A stretch of DNA of 64,000 nt from Hybos culiciformis (lineage: Eukaryota > Arthropoda > Insecta > Diptera > Hybotidae), in NCBI GenBank assembly GCA_964007475.1, contig OZ023274.1, positions 52,161,678 to 52,225,677 on the forward strand, read 5' to 3'. Made by a program: the position numbers and the translations under genes. Below, one piece after another: positions 48,723 through 62,168 of this stretch. Position 1 is the stretch's first letter; each line of letters starts with the position of its first letter. The notes beneath the pieces are model-generated. The model was not told the DNA's origin. It did no database searches and worked only from the letters and a program-made list of their open reading frames with translations.

Positions 48723-50984
48723 TCGATAGCAGTGCTATTTAATTCGATTTTATTTTAATATTAAAAAATATACATAAATAATGATTTAAGTGCATTTTAA
48801 TGGTCACTTTAGTTGAAAATATTAAATTTTTCCATTTTCTAAAAATACCAGAAAAAAATAATATTATAAATTAATTAGGTATAATAGTAATATTAATTAT
48901 TGACAAAAATTTGTAATTAATGCAATTCCTATTAAATTATTCAAAAATTTTCGAAAAAAACTTAAAAATATATGCTGGATATAAAAATATCTATATAAAT
49001 TTTTATTGTATTTATACATATGTGATTTGTTTTCACATACATTATGTGTACATCTACATAAGTTCAAGGTATGAAATTTTTTAGAAACTTTTGTTTGCCC
49101 ATTTAACTTTTAGACTAAAAATTCCAATTAAATGATCCTTGAAAAAGTTTTTTAATTAGTGCAGAAAATTTTTTACAAATATAAAAAACAAAAATGGTTT
49201 TAGATATAATGATGATGAAGTAAGTTGATATTTTAATGGAAAACTGTAAATATTTGATTTCTTGAACAAAAAAAAAAACGTATCTAAATAAATTACTTTA
49301 AAAGTACAAACAAAAAAACAAAAAATTTCCATGTTCTTTGATGCTGAAACGGAAACTTTTACACAACAACAACAACAATATATATAAATATATACATATA
49401 TATATAAATAAATTATTTACAATAAATTGTTCCAAAACAAAAAAAAAAAAAAAAAAAGTCTTGTTGAAATTTCATAAAACATGGTTTCAATTCCTATATT
49501 ACTAAAAATATAAGTTTAATAGTAAATTTAAAGGAAAATATTTTTCTGTTTGACTTTGCAGTATCATCCAAATAAATTAACTACAAATTCATATACATAT
49601 ATTTCTAAATAAAAAAAAGTTTAAAATTTATTTGATATAACTATACAAATTCCATTATGTACATATATGTTGTAAATATTGTTAACTTATAAATTATTTA
49701 GTATTGTTTTGTAAAAACTTATATAACACAACAAACTGATAACGTAACATAACAAAGTGTAAACTCATAGCTGTTGCTTCGTAAACGTGTAGTATTCAAC
49801 TCTGTAATAATTTGTAAGCCTTAACTTTTAATTATAGTTATTATGAAAAAGCAACGAATTAACATGTATAATTACCTAATTACTCGAATTTTAAATTAAA
49901 AATAAAATAGGGAGCTGGTATAATTATAGTAGAAAAAAGTTGCAATGAAATTGTTTCCAAAAACAAACTTTCAGATAAATTGAAAAATATGTGACATTTT
50001 ATATTTTCCGTTAAAAATTAGACTTGATTTGACTTACAACATATTAAATTTCTTAGCAATATAACACCCGAGAGGTTTATTTTTTTGTATATTATATCAA
50101 GTGCACAACAAACATACTTGAGATATTTTCCAACAAATTGTATTTACATTTTTAAGTCATAAATGTTTTTCAAACGTATACGCAATAGATTTTTTTTAAT
50201 TCCTTCAGGTAAATTTATACCTTAAATTTTTTTTATTTTAAAATCATTTCTTAAATATTTTTCTTTATTTTTTTGCCTTCAAATTAAAAATTAATAAATT
50301 TTTACATTAAAATTTTTCTTTCAATTAAAATTGAAATATTTAATGATCCTCCAAGCTCGAAGATAAATAAATTGTTTTTATTTGAAACTGTTAAATAAGT
50401 ATCTACATATCTACATATTATAAAAATAAAGAAAATATTTCAAAGGAAATTCATCTTAAAATTACGATAGAAAAAAACTATAAATTTTTAAAAATAATTT
50501 TTTTATTCAATAATTGAAAATTAACATAGTAGTATCATATTCATAATGTTACAAAAAGTTTGATAAATAATATAGAAAACATAAGTACTAGTTACTATTA
50601 TAAATTAAAGTTCTATCAAATAAATACTAAAGACTTGAAAAGTAGCAAAGCGTGACTTTAAAATGTAAATAAACAATTACATAAATTATTTATTTAAAAA
50701 AATATATATAAGTTTTTTTTTCAGATTCTTTATATTTTTATTCTCATGTTCACAAGAATGTGATCTATTAATAAAATTCTGTAATCTAATTATACAACAA
50801 ATTAACAAATTGTCAAATTGGAATAAATAAAAACCTTTGTACTAGATACACAATATAATTCAAATGTTAAATATCATTAGACATTTATATTTTCTAGTAC
50901 ATTAAGAAGTAAATAACATGCCTGTTAATATTTCTGTAAAAGTAAATTAAAATACGTAACACAAGCATTATTAGCGAGGTGAAT

Positions 50985-51340
50985 GGATTGCATCATATTA
51001 TATCAAAACTATTACCAAGGAATAAAAATTATTATAATGGAAAATGGTATTTCAAAACCATTACTCCCGAAATAAACAAGACAATATAACAATTAACATC
51101 ATTCCCCTGCTTCGACAAGGCTCCGATTAGGACGTATTCTTCCTTGAAAAGAATGAACCTATTATGACAGGAAGTCAAAGCGAACAAATAACAATCAATG
51201 TGAGAATAGGCCTTCAGTACGACGATTACCTAAAAATTCTGGAATTCAAAGTTGTTTAAAATTCGTCAAGCCGTCCAAGGACTGTTGTATTCATATTCAA
51301 GGGGTTAATTTTGAAGTGTTTCTATTAAAATTTCAAATAT
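50985..51340 (+). pseudogene. Probable non-LTR retrotransposon ORF2 3'-end relic
   Basis: Open stretches of more even base composition alternate between frames. 50985-51089 encodes GLHHIISKLLPRN... with GKWYFKTITPEINKTI before a stop. After a frame change, a plus-strand frame near 51110-51150 reads PASTRLRLGRILP, reminiscent of the RLRLGH motif that follows the RNase H-like region in insect non-LTR elements. Another frame (51164-51259) is open for 31 codons from an ATG (MTGSQSEQITINV...). No single frame is intact. The identification is tentative; it could instead be a decayed host gene. Confidence 0.3.
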
Positions 51341-54127
51341 AAAAATATAATGTAATACCGTAATAATATTTTGTTTAATTTCAAAATACAAATTTATAAA
51401 ATAAAATTAATCTCTGGGTTGTTGAAAAAAGGAACTATAGAAGACATTTTTTTTTTCTTTACATATATTCTTGTATATCGCATATGTATATGTAATATTC
51501 AAATGGGAGCCATTTCAAAAAGTTTATTCCAAAGTTTTTCATACACGTAATTCTAAAAATTAAGTCCAGGGGATATTCATTTATTAAAACTTTTTTTTTA
51601 TTATTTTTTTTTGTTGAATTTACACTTTAAAAGTATCACATTTCTAGTTGAAATGTATAAATGCTAATATATTTAAAAAAATAAAATAAAATAAAAATTA
51701 AATTAAATCCCAAAACTTCAAATATGTACAAGAATATTTTCATGTGTATATGTTATATAAATATAAATACTGAATTTTACGTTTTATTGATATTTTTTAT
51801 ATAGTAGTAGTATAGCTATAGTACATTATATTATTAATTGTATACCTACATGTATATTTATCAGTATTAAATTTAATTTACAAACTTAAGCAAATTTTTA
51901 TTCTATTCAATTCGATAAAAAATTAATATTAATGTTTTAATGAATTGCTTTTAAAAAAAATTATTTTTCTTTTATTTTTTAACCCCTTTTTTTTACAAAT
52001 CAATCTTTAATTTTTCACATAGGTATTTCTATAGGTATTTTTGTTATAATGCTTATTCCTTCAAGATTTTTTTTTTCCATTACACGGTTTGATGTTTATG
52101 CGGTGTTGCTATAACAATAAAAATGAGGACGAATAATAATTATATAATTTCCCCACAACATAGTAAGAACTGATAGAAGATTGAAAATTCTATGTTTTTC
52201 AAACGTAAGAGAAAACAAATTAAGAGAAATCTCTCCAATCATGTTAAAAGTTAAAAGAGAAAAATAAACAATCAATAATTTTAAACCAATATCAAAATAA
52301 ACTTTTCTACAAAAAAAAAAATTAAACTAAACTCAATAAATTTAAGATATAAGCTTTTCCAAAATAGAAATCTATCTTATTTATTTTTTATTAAACTCAA
52401 CTCTAATATATACGTATAATTTTGAACTCTTTAGCTCAAAAAAAAAATCGTATTGAATGTACGAGTAAAAAATTGTAAGAAATATTAATTAATTTCTTGG
52501 CAAGTATCTAATTTTTTTTTCATCAATTAGCATGTCAAAATCAAAAGAAAATTATTAGCTGAAAGCATATTATATACAGAAAAGGGAAAAAAATAATTTT
52601 TTTTTTTATCTCAATCCCGAATTAAGAAATTCAATTCTTTTAATTCAAAATCCAAAGAAAAAAAATTTTTTTTTTTTATTTTAATAATTATACATTTTGC
52701 ACCATAAGCATATAGATACATAATAATTATAATAAATAACTCAAGCTGTCTTTAATGAAAAAAAAAAAAAAACTAAAACCAACATTCAGACAACACTAAT
52801 TTAAATATATTGAGAATATGAAAATAAATACAATATTTATAAACTCAACATACCGGCATTAAAAATATTAACAAAAAAAATAAAAAAAAAATAAAAAACA
52901 CTTAAAAAACCTGTTTACATAAAAAAAAAAATCGTACAAGTAAAAAGAAGGTTAAAAAAAGCTTCAAAACTGCGCGCGCACAGATACATTTTGAGTGACT
53001 GTGGAAATTATTTCTCAAAAAAATAAAAAATCTAAAAACCATTTCATTAGTAATTTTCTTCAATTCAGTCATGTGAGTACCTTTAAAGTGAGATCGTGTA
53101 AGATACTTTTTTTTTGTAAAAAAAAAAAATTTTTTTTCAAAGTCGGCCAATTTGCTAAAGTAGCTTTTTTTTTCGATTGTAGTGTCATAAACAAATATTG
53201 CGCAAAAAACTTGGAATATTTATTTTTTGTTTTTTTGCTTAAATGGCAAAAAATTAAAAAATAAATAAAAAATTAATTAAAATTTTTTAATTAAAAAGAA
53301 GTATTCAGAAAGTAAATTAAAAAAAATAATTGTTATAAGCAAAAAATAGGTAGAAACTTCAAATAAAAAAAAAAAAAAACAAAAAAACAATTATGTTTTG
53401 AGCTTAGTACCTAGTACTTAAAAAAGCTCAACTTATAAAAAATAATTATAAAATAAATATTAAAAAAAAAAAAAATAATAATAATAAATAAATGAAAAAA
53501 AGAATGTAACGAAAAAAAAACAAATTTTTTATCTCTGTGTTTACCAATAAAATGACATAATCGTCTGACATATAAAAAAAAAAAAAACGAAACACACAAA
53601 AAAAAACTATGGTTAAAAAATTTGCGAAAGCACTACACAAATTATTTTTTTTTTTTTTCAATTACGGCAAAAAAAAAACCGGATTTAAAAATAACATACC
53701 TAGTAGTTTGAAAACAGAAAACAGAAAAAACATTATTTATTCGAATTGAAGCTTAATTATTTTTTTCTTTTTGTAAATTGTTTTGATAGGAAAAAAAGTT
53801 TTGTATTTATTTTTTATAAAAAAAAATTTCTCTTTTTTTTTTATTTATTTTTTTTCCTACAATTTAATGAGCCTACATTGCATAAATATTTACATTCATT
53901 TTCAATGTAATTTTTGAATATCATATAATATCAATTTATTATGTATAAGTGAATCATTTTAAATATGTACATAATAAATATTTAATTATATTTCGGTTTT
54001 TGGCCCCGAAGACATAACTTTAAATACGATAAGAAAAAATGGGAAAAAAAATGTTTTTTGAAAAGTTCCCTAAATTAGAATTAAGGCAGTTTGGGCGGGT
54101 TTTAACCTTAACCAAACCCATTGTGAA

Positions 54128-54383
54128 GAGCCCTTCATTGCACAAATCGTTAAATCCATAAAAAAAAGTGCATAGAAATGCAATGAAATAATATGCATTG
54201 GTTTTTAAAATTCCTTTTACAATACAAATTCAAATCAAAATTATAGTCGTTTAATGGTGTTAACCTTTAATGTTTGGTAAATTTGTGTAGATATAAAAAG
54301 TTATGACTATATCAAGTGCATTTACACTTAAACTTAAGATTTTTCAAAAAGTAGAGTTAATCAATTTGTGCAGTGAACGGCTC
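54128..54383. mobile_element. Candidate MITE, 256 bp with ~28-bp imperfect TIRs
   Basis: The left end GAGCCCTTCATTGCACAAAT and the reverse complement of the right end (GAGCCGTTCACTGCACAAAT) match with two differences and continue imperfectly into GTTAA/GATTAA. Internal copies of GTGCAT(T/A) add weak symmetry. I could not identify a convincing target-site duplication, so the superfamily is open. There is no coding capacity. Confidence 0.55.
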
Positions 54384-55114
54384 AAATAGCGTACGTGATG
54401 GATGTAGCTCTTTTCGGCGTTATGCTACGAATGTTAGTAGTAGCAAAATGAGGCGAAAGCAAATTGGGAGTTTCTAGAGATTTCCAAAATTACACGAAAA
54501 ATTAATAGTACCTATAGCATATATAAAATTTGATCAATAAAGAATAAATTGTCAATTTTTTTTACATTCCAGTCAAATTTAAGGAAGAATTGAATTTTTC
54601 TTCATATCTAAGAACCAAAAATTCACAACTTTCAATGCTAAATTTAATACAATACACTACATAGTATTGTAGCTAAAACGTTTTGTAAATTTAATTATTA
54701 TTCAAACGTTTGTTTAGTTTTGAAAGTTTTTTTGGTTGAAAATATTTGGTTAATAATATACTTTAAAAAAAAAAATCATTATATTGTAAAGAATTATTAG
54801 ATCTGTTAAGAATGAAATTAATATTGAAACACGAAGAACTGATTTAAAAACTTAATTTAAAATAAGTACATACAAAATTCTCGTAAAATGTATACATATA
54901 AAAAAATGTTAAATTGGTTTAAAACCACAATTTGCTCTAAAAAGTTTGCATGCGTGAAATTTCAATGCAAAAAACCGCTAAAATTTATATATTTTTTTAT
55001 TTTTTAAATAAATTTCAATTCAATTTTAATTTGAAAATGAAAAGAGTTTAAAAACCTTGAATTTTTTTTTTCCATTAATTATATATTATGTTTATTCAGA
55101 CGAAATATAATTTG

Positions 55115-55147
<33 letters not shown>

Positions 55148-55869
55148 AGGTTAAATTTGCAAAAAATAAAAAAAATCGCGGTATTAAATCCATTGTCGTT
55201 TATTTCTAATTTTATTATGTTTTTAACAAAAATTTAATCTAATAGTGTTAGTATTTTGCTTCAGCAAATAAGTTATAAAAGTATTAATAAAAATTTTATA
55301 AATCGCTTAAGTATTGAATTAAATAACTTATAAATGTTAACGTTTAGCTAGAATTTAAATAGTTATTCATTTACTGACATCCATAGTAAATGAGAATCGC
55401 ATTAAAATAGAGAAAAACTCCTGATTCAATCTACAATTTACCACGGTAATCTGTCAGTCTCAACAATCACCATGAATTTTCAAAAATAGCTTATTTGAAG
55501 CACTTTTATATTATTAAAATAATTTATCGATTCGATATGTTCGTTTATTTTGAAAACCATTTCAAAATTCTTTATAAGTAAGGTTTTTTCGCGAACATTA
55601 ATTATATTAAATAAAAAAATTTTGTTTTGTGTTCATTGAACACAATTTTATTATTATTTATATGGTGGTATCAAAGTTCACAAACGAAAATAGTAATCAT
55701 AATAATATTAAACAAAAACCGAAAAAAAAAGAATTTTTGATTTCGCAAAAAAATTTATTACTTTAATAAACGAAGAAAAAATATACAAAAAAAAAAAACA
55801 GATAAGATTTTTTACTATTTTTCAAACTCAAATATATTTTTGATTAATTGAAAATTGTAAAATGTTATT

Positions 55870-56466
55870 GAGGTAAATTTTTTAAACGGAAAACGTATCA
55901 AAGTTAAACCTTTAATCCGAAAAATATAAAACCTTTATATACATCCCTTTTTTCTATACTGTTTTGTATATTAAATATTAATTATTGAACAGTCATGCAA
56001 TACTATGTTGAACTATGTATTTTGTATTTTGCAATGATAGGTAACAATAGAATTATTCCGATGAGTCCTAACCTTGATACTGCGACAAAAAAAATTCCAA
56101 TACTATCCATTAATTGCAAGTCAAAAAATATTCTTATTATTATAATAATAAATAGCAATATAGTTTGAGGTAAATTTTTTAAACGGAAAACGTATCAAAG
56201 TTAAACCTTTAATCCGAAAAATATAAAACCTTTATCTACATCCCTTTTTTCTATAATGTTTTGTATATTTAATCTTAATTATTGAACAGTCACGCAATTC
56301 TATGTTGAACAGATATAAACGAAATATGTAATTTGTATTTTGCAATGATAGAATAGAATTATTCCGATGAGTCCTAACCTTGATACTGCGACAAAAAATT
56401 CCGCTACTATCCATTAATTGCAAGTCAAAAAAAATTCTTATTATAATAATAAATAGCAATATAGTT
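55870..56466. repeat. Tandem duplication, two ~297-bp units
   Basis: Unit 1 (55870-56166) and unit 2 (56167-56466) both start GAGGTAAATTTTTTAAACGG and end near AAATAGCAATATAGTTT. They share landmarks such as CCGATGAGTCCTAACCTTGA. They differ by scattered substitutions and small indels; for example, unit 2 has an extra AGATATAAACGA segment. A minus-strand frame at 56232-56495 lies inside unit 2. Its counterpart in unit 1 is not preserved as a matching frame, so I do not call it a gene. Confidence 0.85.
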
Positions 56467-59400
56467 TTATAAGTTTCCTGTGTAAAATAAAACAAATGAT
56501 TTCTCTCATTATTACTGTCTACAAATGAATGTATAAATTATCAGAGATAAAATATTTATCAGAAATCTTATCTTTTGTGACAATTCACATTTAAGCTAAA
56601 AAATTTTATAGATTAGTTATATATACATTCCATTCACTAATAAAAATATTTGATATAGATTTTTTAAAAAAATTTTGTTTATCACCCACTGTGCTAAAAA
56701 AAATTTTTTCGACAAAATAAAAAACAAAATACCTCTAAATAAATAATTATAATAGTGATTTATATGAAGTCGCAAACGCCGAAAATATCTGCCACCCAAA
56801 CTTATTTTTGTTTATTTTTTAAGCTTTTTTTTTTCGCGCATATTACGTAGTACTTTAAAAATACCAATAAATTAAATTAAAAAAAAAAAAAATTTAAATT
56901 AACAAATTTTATTTTAATTGTAATTAAAATCCTAACATAAAATAATAATAATAATAATTTATCATAATAGTATTACTTTTTAATAAAATTCTGGCGACAG
57001 TTTGTCTTTCTTTGGGCTATTATTATTTTTTCATCAAAAAAAAAAAGTTTCTGATTCAATATAAAAAAAAAAATTACAAAAAAAATTGACACAAGCCAAA
57101 AAATCAAATAATTTTTTTTTTTTTTTTTCAAATACAAGAATATAATATAATTATATTTTTAGAATAATAAATATTTTGTACCAACGCTCTCACGCAAATA
57201 AAAGTTCAGTGAAACTTTTGAAAAAATATAAATAAAATAGAGAAATATAGCAATAAGAGATAATTGACAAGAATTATTATCATTATCATTATATGTGTAT
57301 TTCTAATTTTTAATCAAACTTTTTATTATTAATTCTTTCTTCTCATTCAAAAAGTATATATATGTATAAAAAGAAATACAATACTAAACTTTGGTAAAAG
57401 TGTCTCTAAAAATTTTAATGAAAAATAAAACTTTTTTATGAAATCAACATATTTTTATTGTTTTTGAATTGTTAAAATTGTCTATACTCAATTCCTAAAA
57501 CAGGGTACCTAGTACGTTTCGATTAACTTTTAAATATACAAATAGAAACATTACTACAAAAATATATATTTTACACATAAATATAATCAAGAGTTCTTGA
57601 CATTTGCCATGTCCATTAACTATTAATATATGGCAGCTTATAAAATCTGCTCTGTTATAAATAAAAAATTAGATATTTAATGCAATTTCAATAATACTTA
57701 CAGATATGTGTATCTAATAAGATAAAATTCATACAAAATATGTTTATTAGTGTAATATCAATTTTCATAGTACTATAATATTAATTTTGATTGGGGGTTT
57801 TATTCGGGGATTAAATTCAATTTCAATTTTGAAATTATTCAAAACAAAATTTATTTTTGTATATATATACTATTACTATTTTTATTTTTAAATAATCTGT
57901 ATATTATCGTTTCATGATTTTTTTTTTGAAATCTGATGACTGCGGAATAAAATAAAATTTACTTCCGCGAATTATAAAAAAAAAAAAAAAATTACTGCAC
58001 AAGAATTTTGTACGTTGAATATAATATTATGTATGTACATGTGCATTGTACATAAATGTATATATCACAAATATAGGAAAAAAAATTCACCGCAGGTTAT
58101 CAGTCACGTTCTTTCCAAATAAATACAAAAATGTTACTGCGGGTGGCCGAAATTAGATATACAAATATCATAATAAAGAGTTACATGTTAGTTCGCGGTA
58201 AAAGTTGTAAATTGTAGTACTAAAGATCAGAAAAAATTTTATATTTTTGTTTATTTTATATCAATAATAAGATTTTCAAGATTATTCATTAAACAATTAT
58301 ATCTTATCAAAGTTTCCATTGAAATAAACAAAACTTTGGATTTGCATATGAAAAAACAACAATATTAAGATTTGTTTGTTTTAATTTTCCACGAATTTGT
58401 AATTTATGTACCACATCGAAAACATAAATAAATAGACAGCTATATTATATTCATATAAACTACTATCACTTAAAACCTATATTTAACAAGCCCACGAAAA
58501 TTGAATTCATAAATAACAAAAAGATCTCATCATTTATATATAATACTATTGTATACGTAAAATATTATTTTACAAAAGAAAATTTTATATAGTATACTCC
58601 ATAGTCTCTCTAAGTCTAGACTAAAGATTTTCTGATGTTCCTATTACAATTGCAAATTTTAGGCATTACATATTCTCAAATATCATACAGGCAACTAACT
58701 TACTATAACTATTATACCATTTACTCAATTACATAATTCAATTATTTTCAATGACAAAATGTTTTTGTATAATTTTTAAATTTTTTTGCATTATTTATAA
58801 CTTTTCTGTTGCTTCATAAAGCATTAAAATTCAATCAATATGTTGTTGTGTGATTTTGTTTTATTGGCTCAATTTGAATATCTTTTAAACATTTTTTATG
58901 GTTTTCGTAGTACAGTATATTATATAATATAATATGTGTTTTAGTTAAAAAATATGCAAAACAAAAATATTTATGTTGTCAAAATAACTATAAAATATAC
59001 TAATTACATGCACATGTACACATTTATGAACATTTCGTTTATGTAATCTGCTGCTGGATACTCTTTATTTTCTAAATATTTGAAGCAAATAAAACTGAAA
59101 CATGCTGTAAATTTGATTAAAATACAGGGGCCAAAATTCAATAAGTTAGTATTTCGAGAAGATATCTTCAACTTTTAAAATACCATTGTGTTAATAACAT
59201 ACCATGTGTTAAAACATTGCATTTCTGTAAGCAATATTATTTTTTTCGAAATAAATGACTGTTTCCCTACATTCATTCTAGTAAAGAGGTAAATTTGAGT
59301 CCATGGATATTCAATGGGAATAATAGCCATGGAAAAAGAAATTGCGAATTTTTTATATATGTATATCTTGGTCATTGCAAATTTTTTCTATGGGAAAAAA

Positions 59401-61674
59401 AACTAATAAAAGTCAAATAATATGTCTTCTTTAAAAAATATCTTTCGAAAGACATTATTTTTATTATAGATAAAAATATCTTTCAAAAAGATAATTTTTT
59501 GAGAGAAATTAGTTATAGAATTTGATTCCAGCTTTCATTTCTTACAAAAATAAAATCATCAAAACTGATAATAGATTTATTCATATTATTATTAAATAAA
59601 TAGATATATGTATGCAAATAAACAAGAATCGTGATCTTGTATAGTTAAGAAGCCATAGGAAACAAAATTTATTATAAAAATATTTATATTTATATTTATA
59701 TGTGTATAGTAAACTAGTCAAACAAAAAATCTGATAAAAAAAAATATTAAAAAAAAAACCATTCGATGCTAATAAATCAAAATTTCTCATGCAAATACGA
59801 ATCCATAAATTATATAAATATATTTATGTTGTATATAGCTTAAAAAGTGAAATTCTTTTATTAATTTTTAGAATGAAAAATCTTAACTATAAATTACTAT
59901 AAGTATATAGGTAAAATATTATAAATAACTATTTTGTGAATTTTATATTTTTATACCCAAGATGATTTCAAAAAAGAAAAAATAATGCCTTTAAATTCAT
60001 TTAAAAATTAAAAGCAAAAAATTAAAAGCAATATATATGTAACATGAAATAACGTTTAAATTCAGAATTAATACAACATTCTGTGTACAGTGGCGATATT
60101 CGAATTCGACATTTTTAACAACCTGTACGTCAAAAAAAATTTAAACATTGTAAAATAGGTATAAGTTTTTAAGATTCAGGACAGTCATAATTAAAATATC
60201 TAAATACGATGGCATCAGTGATAAACTTTGCGCTAACCGAATAATCTCACATTTATTCTGCTGAATCTTCTTTCAGCTTCGGAGGCAATTAACAACAAAT
60301 AAGTTCAAAATTCTTTAAGCTCTCAAAATACCTATTTGATATATATTTTTAACTTCAGTGTATCTCTGTCAATTTATAAAGTCGCTTACTGAAATGTTGT
60401 ATTAAATTTTTTTTTTTACTACAAGCCACATTATCAAGCGGAACGGTCGTAATGCACCGTGTACCGCTTGAATATCATCATTTCATTTATGTCTACATTT
60501 ATATGAATAACTACAAGTATAAATAAGTTACCGACCTACATGCATATTATTAACTTTAATCTAATTTTAAGTGAATTTTTCGTTTTATGTACGTACATAA
60601 CATTGGTATATACCATTCTATACATAAGTAATACAATTTTAATATTTCATTATTTGGAAAAATAAAAAATATATATAGAGGTATATATAATATATTTTTT
60701 TACTTAATTTCCAGTATAAATTAAATTAAAATATAAATTTTTGTAAAATTCGACAGACAACAAAATTGTGCTACTTTTATTTTTCATTTTTGTTTTTTTT
60801 TATATTTCGATAAATATAATTGCTTTAATTGGTGCTACCGAATATTTCCGCATAAAAAGTAAAAAAGAAAAAACGAAAAACGATTATTATTATTTTTTTC
60901 TGTTTTTCTGTTTTTTTGTTTTTTTTTAATGAACATAAAAAGTATTTTTCATTTTTTTTTAAATATATAGAGATATATAGAGTACATACAAAAAAAAAAT
61001 TATAATAATAATAATTTAATGACTACTAAAATTTGACACGAAAAAGCAAACCAAATATGAAACGAATTTATTTATACGATAGAAAAAGAAAAAATTAAAA
61101 TAAAAAAAAAAAAATTAAATAAAATAAAATACAAAAACCAAAAAATAAATGAAAACAAAAATTTATAATAAAAAGTTTTAATAATATAGAGAAAAATATA
61201 AAGATTTATTTCAACAATAAATAAGCAAGCACAATAATATTAAAATAAAAAATAAAATAATAAGTATGTCGTTAATAAAAAGAAAAATAAAATCAAAACA
61301 AAATAAAATGTTAAATTTTCATCAAAACAAAAATAATTATTTCTATTGGAATTTTTATTCATCAATTTTATTTATACTTTTCATAAATAATGTTGCATCA
61401 CGTAAGTTCCACTTTTATTATTATTAATTATTATTATTATTAATTACTATATTTTTTGCTAAATTTTATCATATACATTATGTTTCTAGAAGTGTAATGT
61501 ACTTTTTAATATTTTTTTTTTTTCTAATTATTTATTAAAATCTGTTCAGTGATATTTTTGCATATATGTACAAGAAACATATGTACCTGTCATCCTATTG
61601 AATATATAAAAATTTTTATTTCAAATGTATTATACTTATATTTTGGTACATTTATAGTAGTGGTTATTAATTAG
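56467..61674. other. AT-rich non-coding DNA
   Basis: Dominated by A/T homopolymers and simple AT/ATT runs. Only the GC-rich hairpin at 60434-60471 stands out. The open frames here are low-complexity. Confidence 0.55.
60434..60471. repeat. GC-rich imperfect hairpin
   Basis: TCAAGCGGAACGGTCG pairs imperfectly with CACCGTGTACCGCTTGA across a short TAATG-like loop. It stands out as a GC-rich patch in very AT-rich sequence. Function unknown. It does not fit a tRNA, because there is no B-box or anticodon-arm layout. Confidence 0.4.
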
Positions 61675-62168
61675 TTAATAGTAGATTATTGAATATGTAA
61701 ACTAAATTTGTTATTAATTAAGAGTTCTGTATACACAAAAATACATTGACACGAGTCAATACTTATATCACGAGACCGAAGGTCGAGTGATATAAATTGA
61801 CAAGTGTCAATGTATTTTTGTGTAAATACAGAACGAGTTGTATAACAAATTTTGTTTACATATCCAATATACTGTTTTAATGCGTAGGGGAGAGGTAGTT
61901 GCAAAGAGAGAATATTTTTTCTTCTCATTTTTTCTCTTTTTTTTTTTTTTGTATTTGGCTGTATTGAAATATTTTGAGAGATATTATGTTTGTTAGGTAT
62001 TACGTAATATATAAATGATTTCATTATTTACGCTGATGCATCTAAATTTTTTCATTATATACGCTGATGCATCTAATTTTTTTCATTATTTACGCAGATG
62101 CATCTAAATGATTAAATGTGTATTGACGCATATAATACTCCATTTAGTGATCTAAATTCTATAGCACT
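61675..62168 (-). repeat. Dispersed ~0.5-kb repeat, copy 2 (inverted, empty hAT site)
   Basis: This is the reverse-complement counterpart of the split repeat at 5498-7027. It has the long inverted repeat at about 61694-61864, the three ~33-bp units near 62015-62112, and the uninterrupted target GTGTATTGACGCATATAAT near 62118-62136. The only longer open frame (minus strand, 61686-62024) runs through the repeat and is not a gene. About 54.7 kb separates the two copies, which lie in opposite orientation. Confidence 0.8.

Noticed and set aside
52902..53661. Overlapping 60-90 codon frames on both strands
   Set aside because: Homopolymer-rich DNA opens all frames; the residues are nearly all F, K, I, L, N.
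61686..62024. 112-codon minus-strand frame
   Set aside because: It lies entirely in the dispersed inverted repeat; the equivalent frame is not kept in the other copy.
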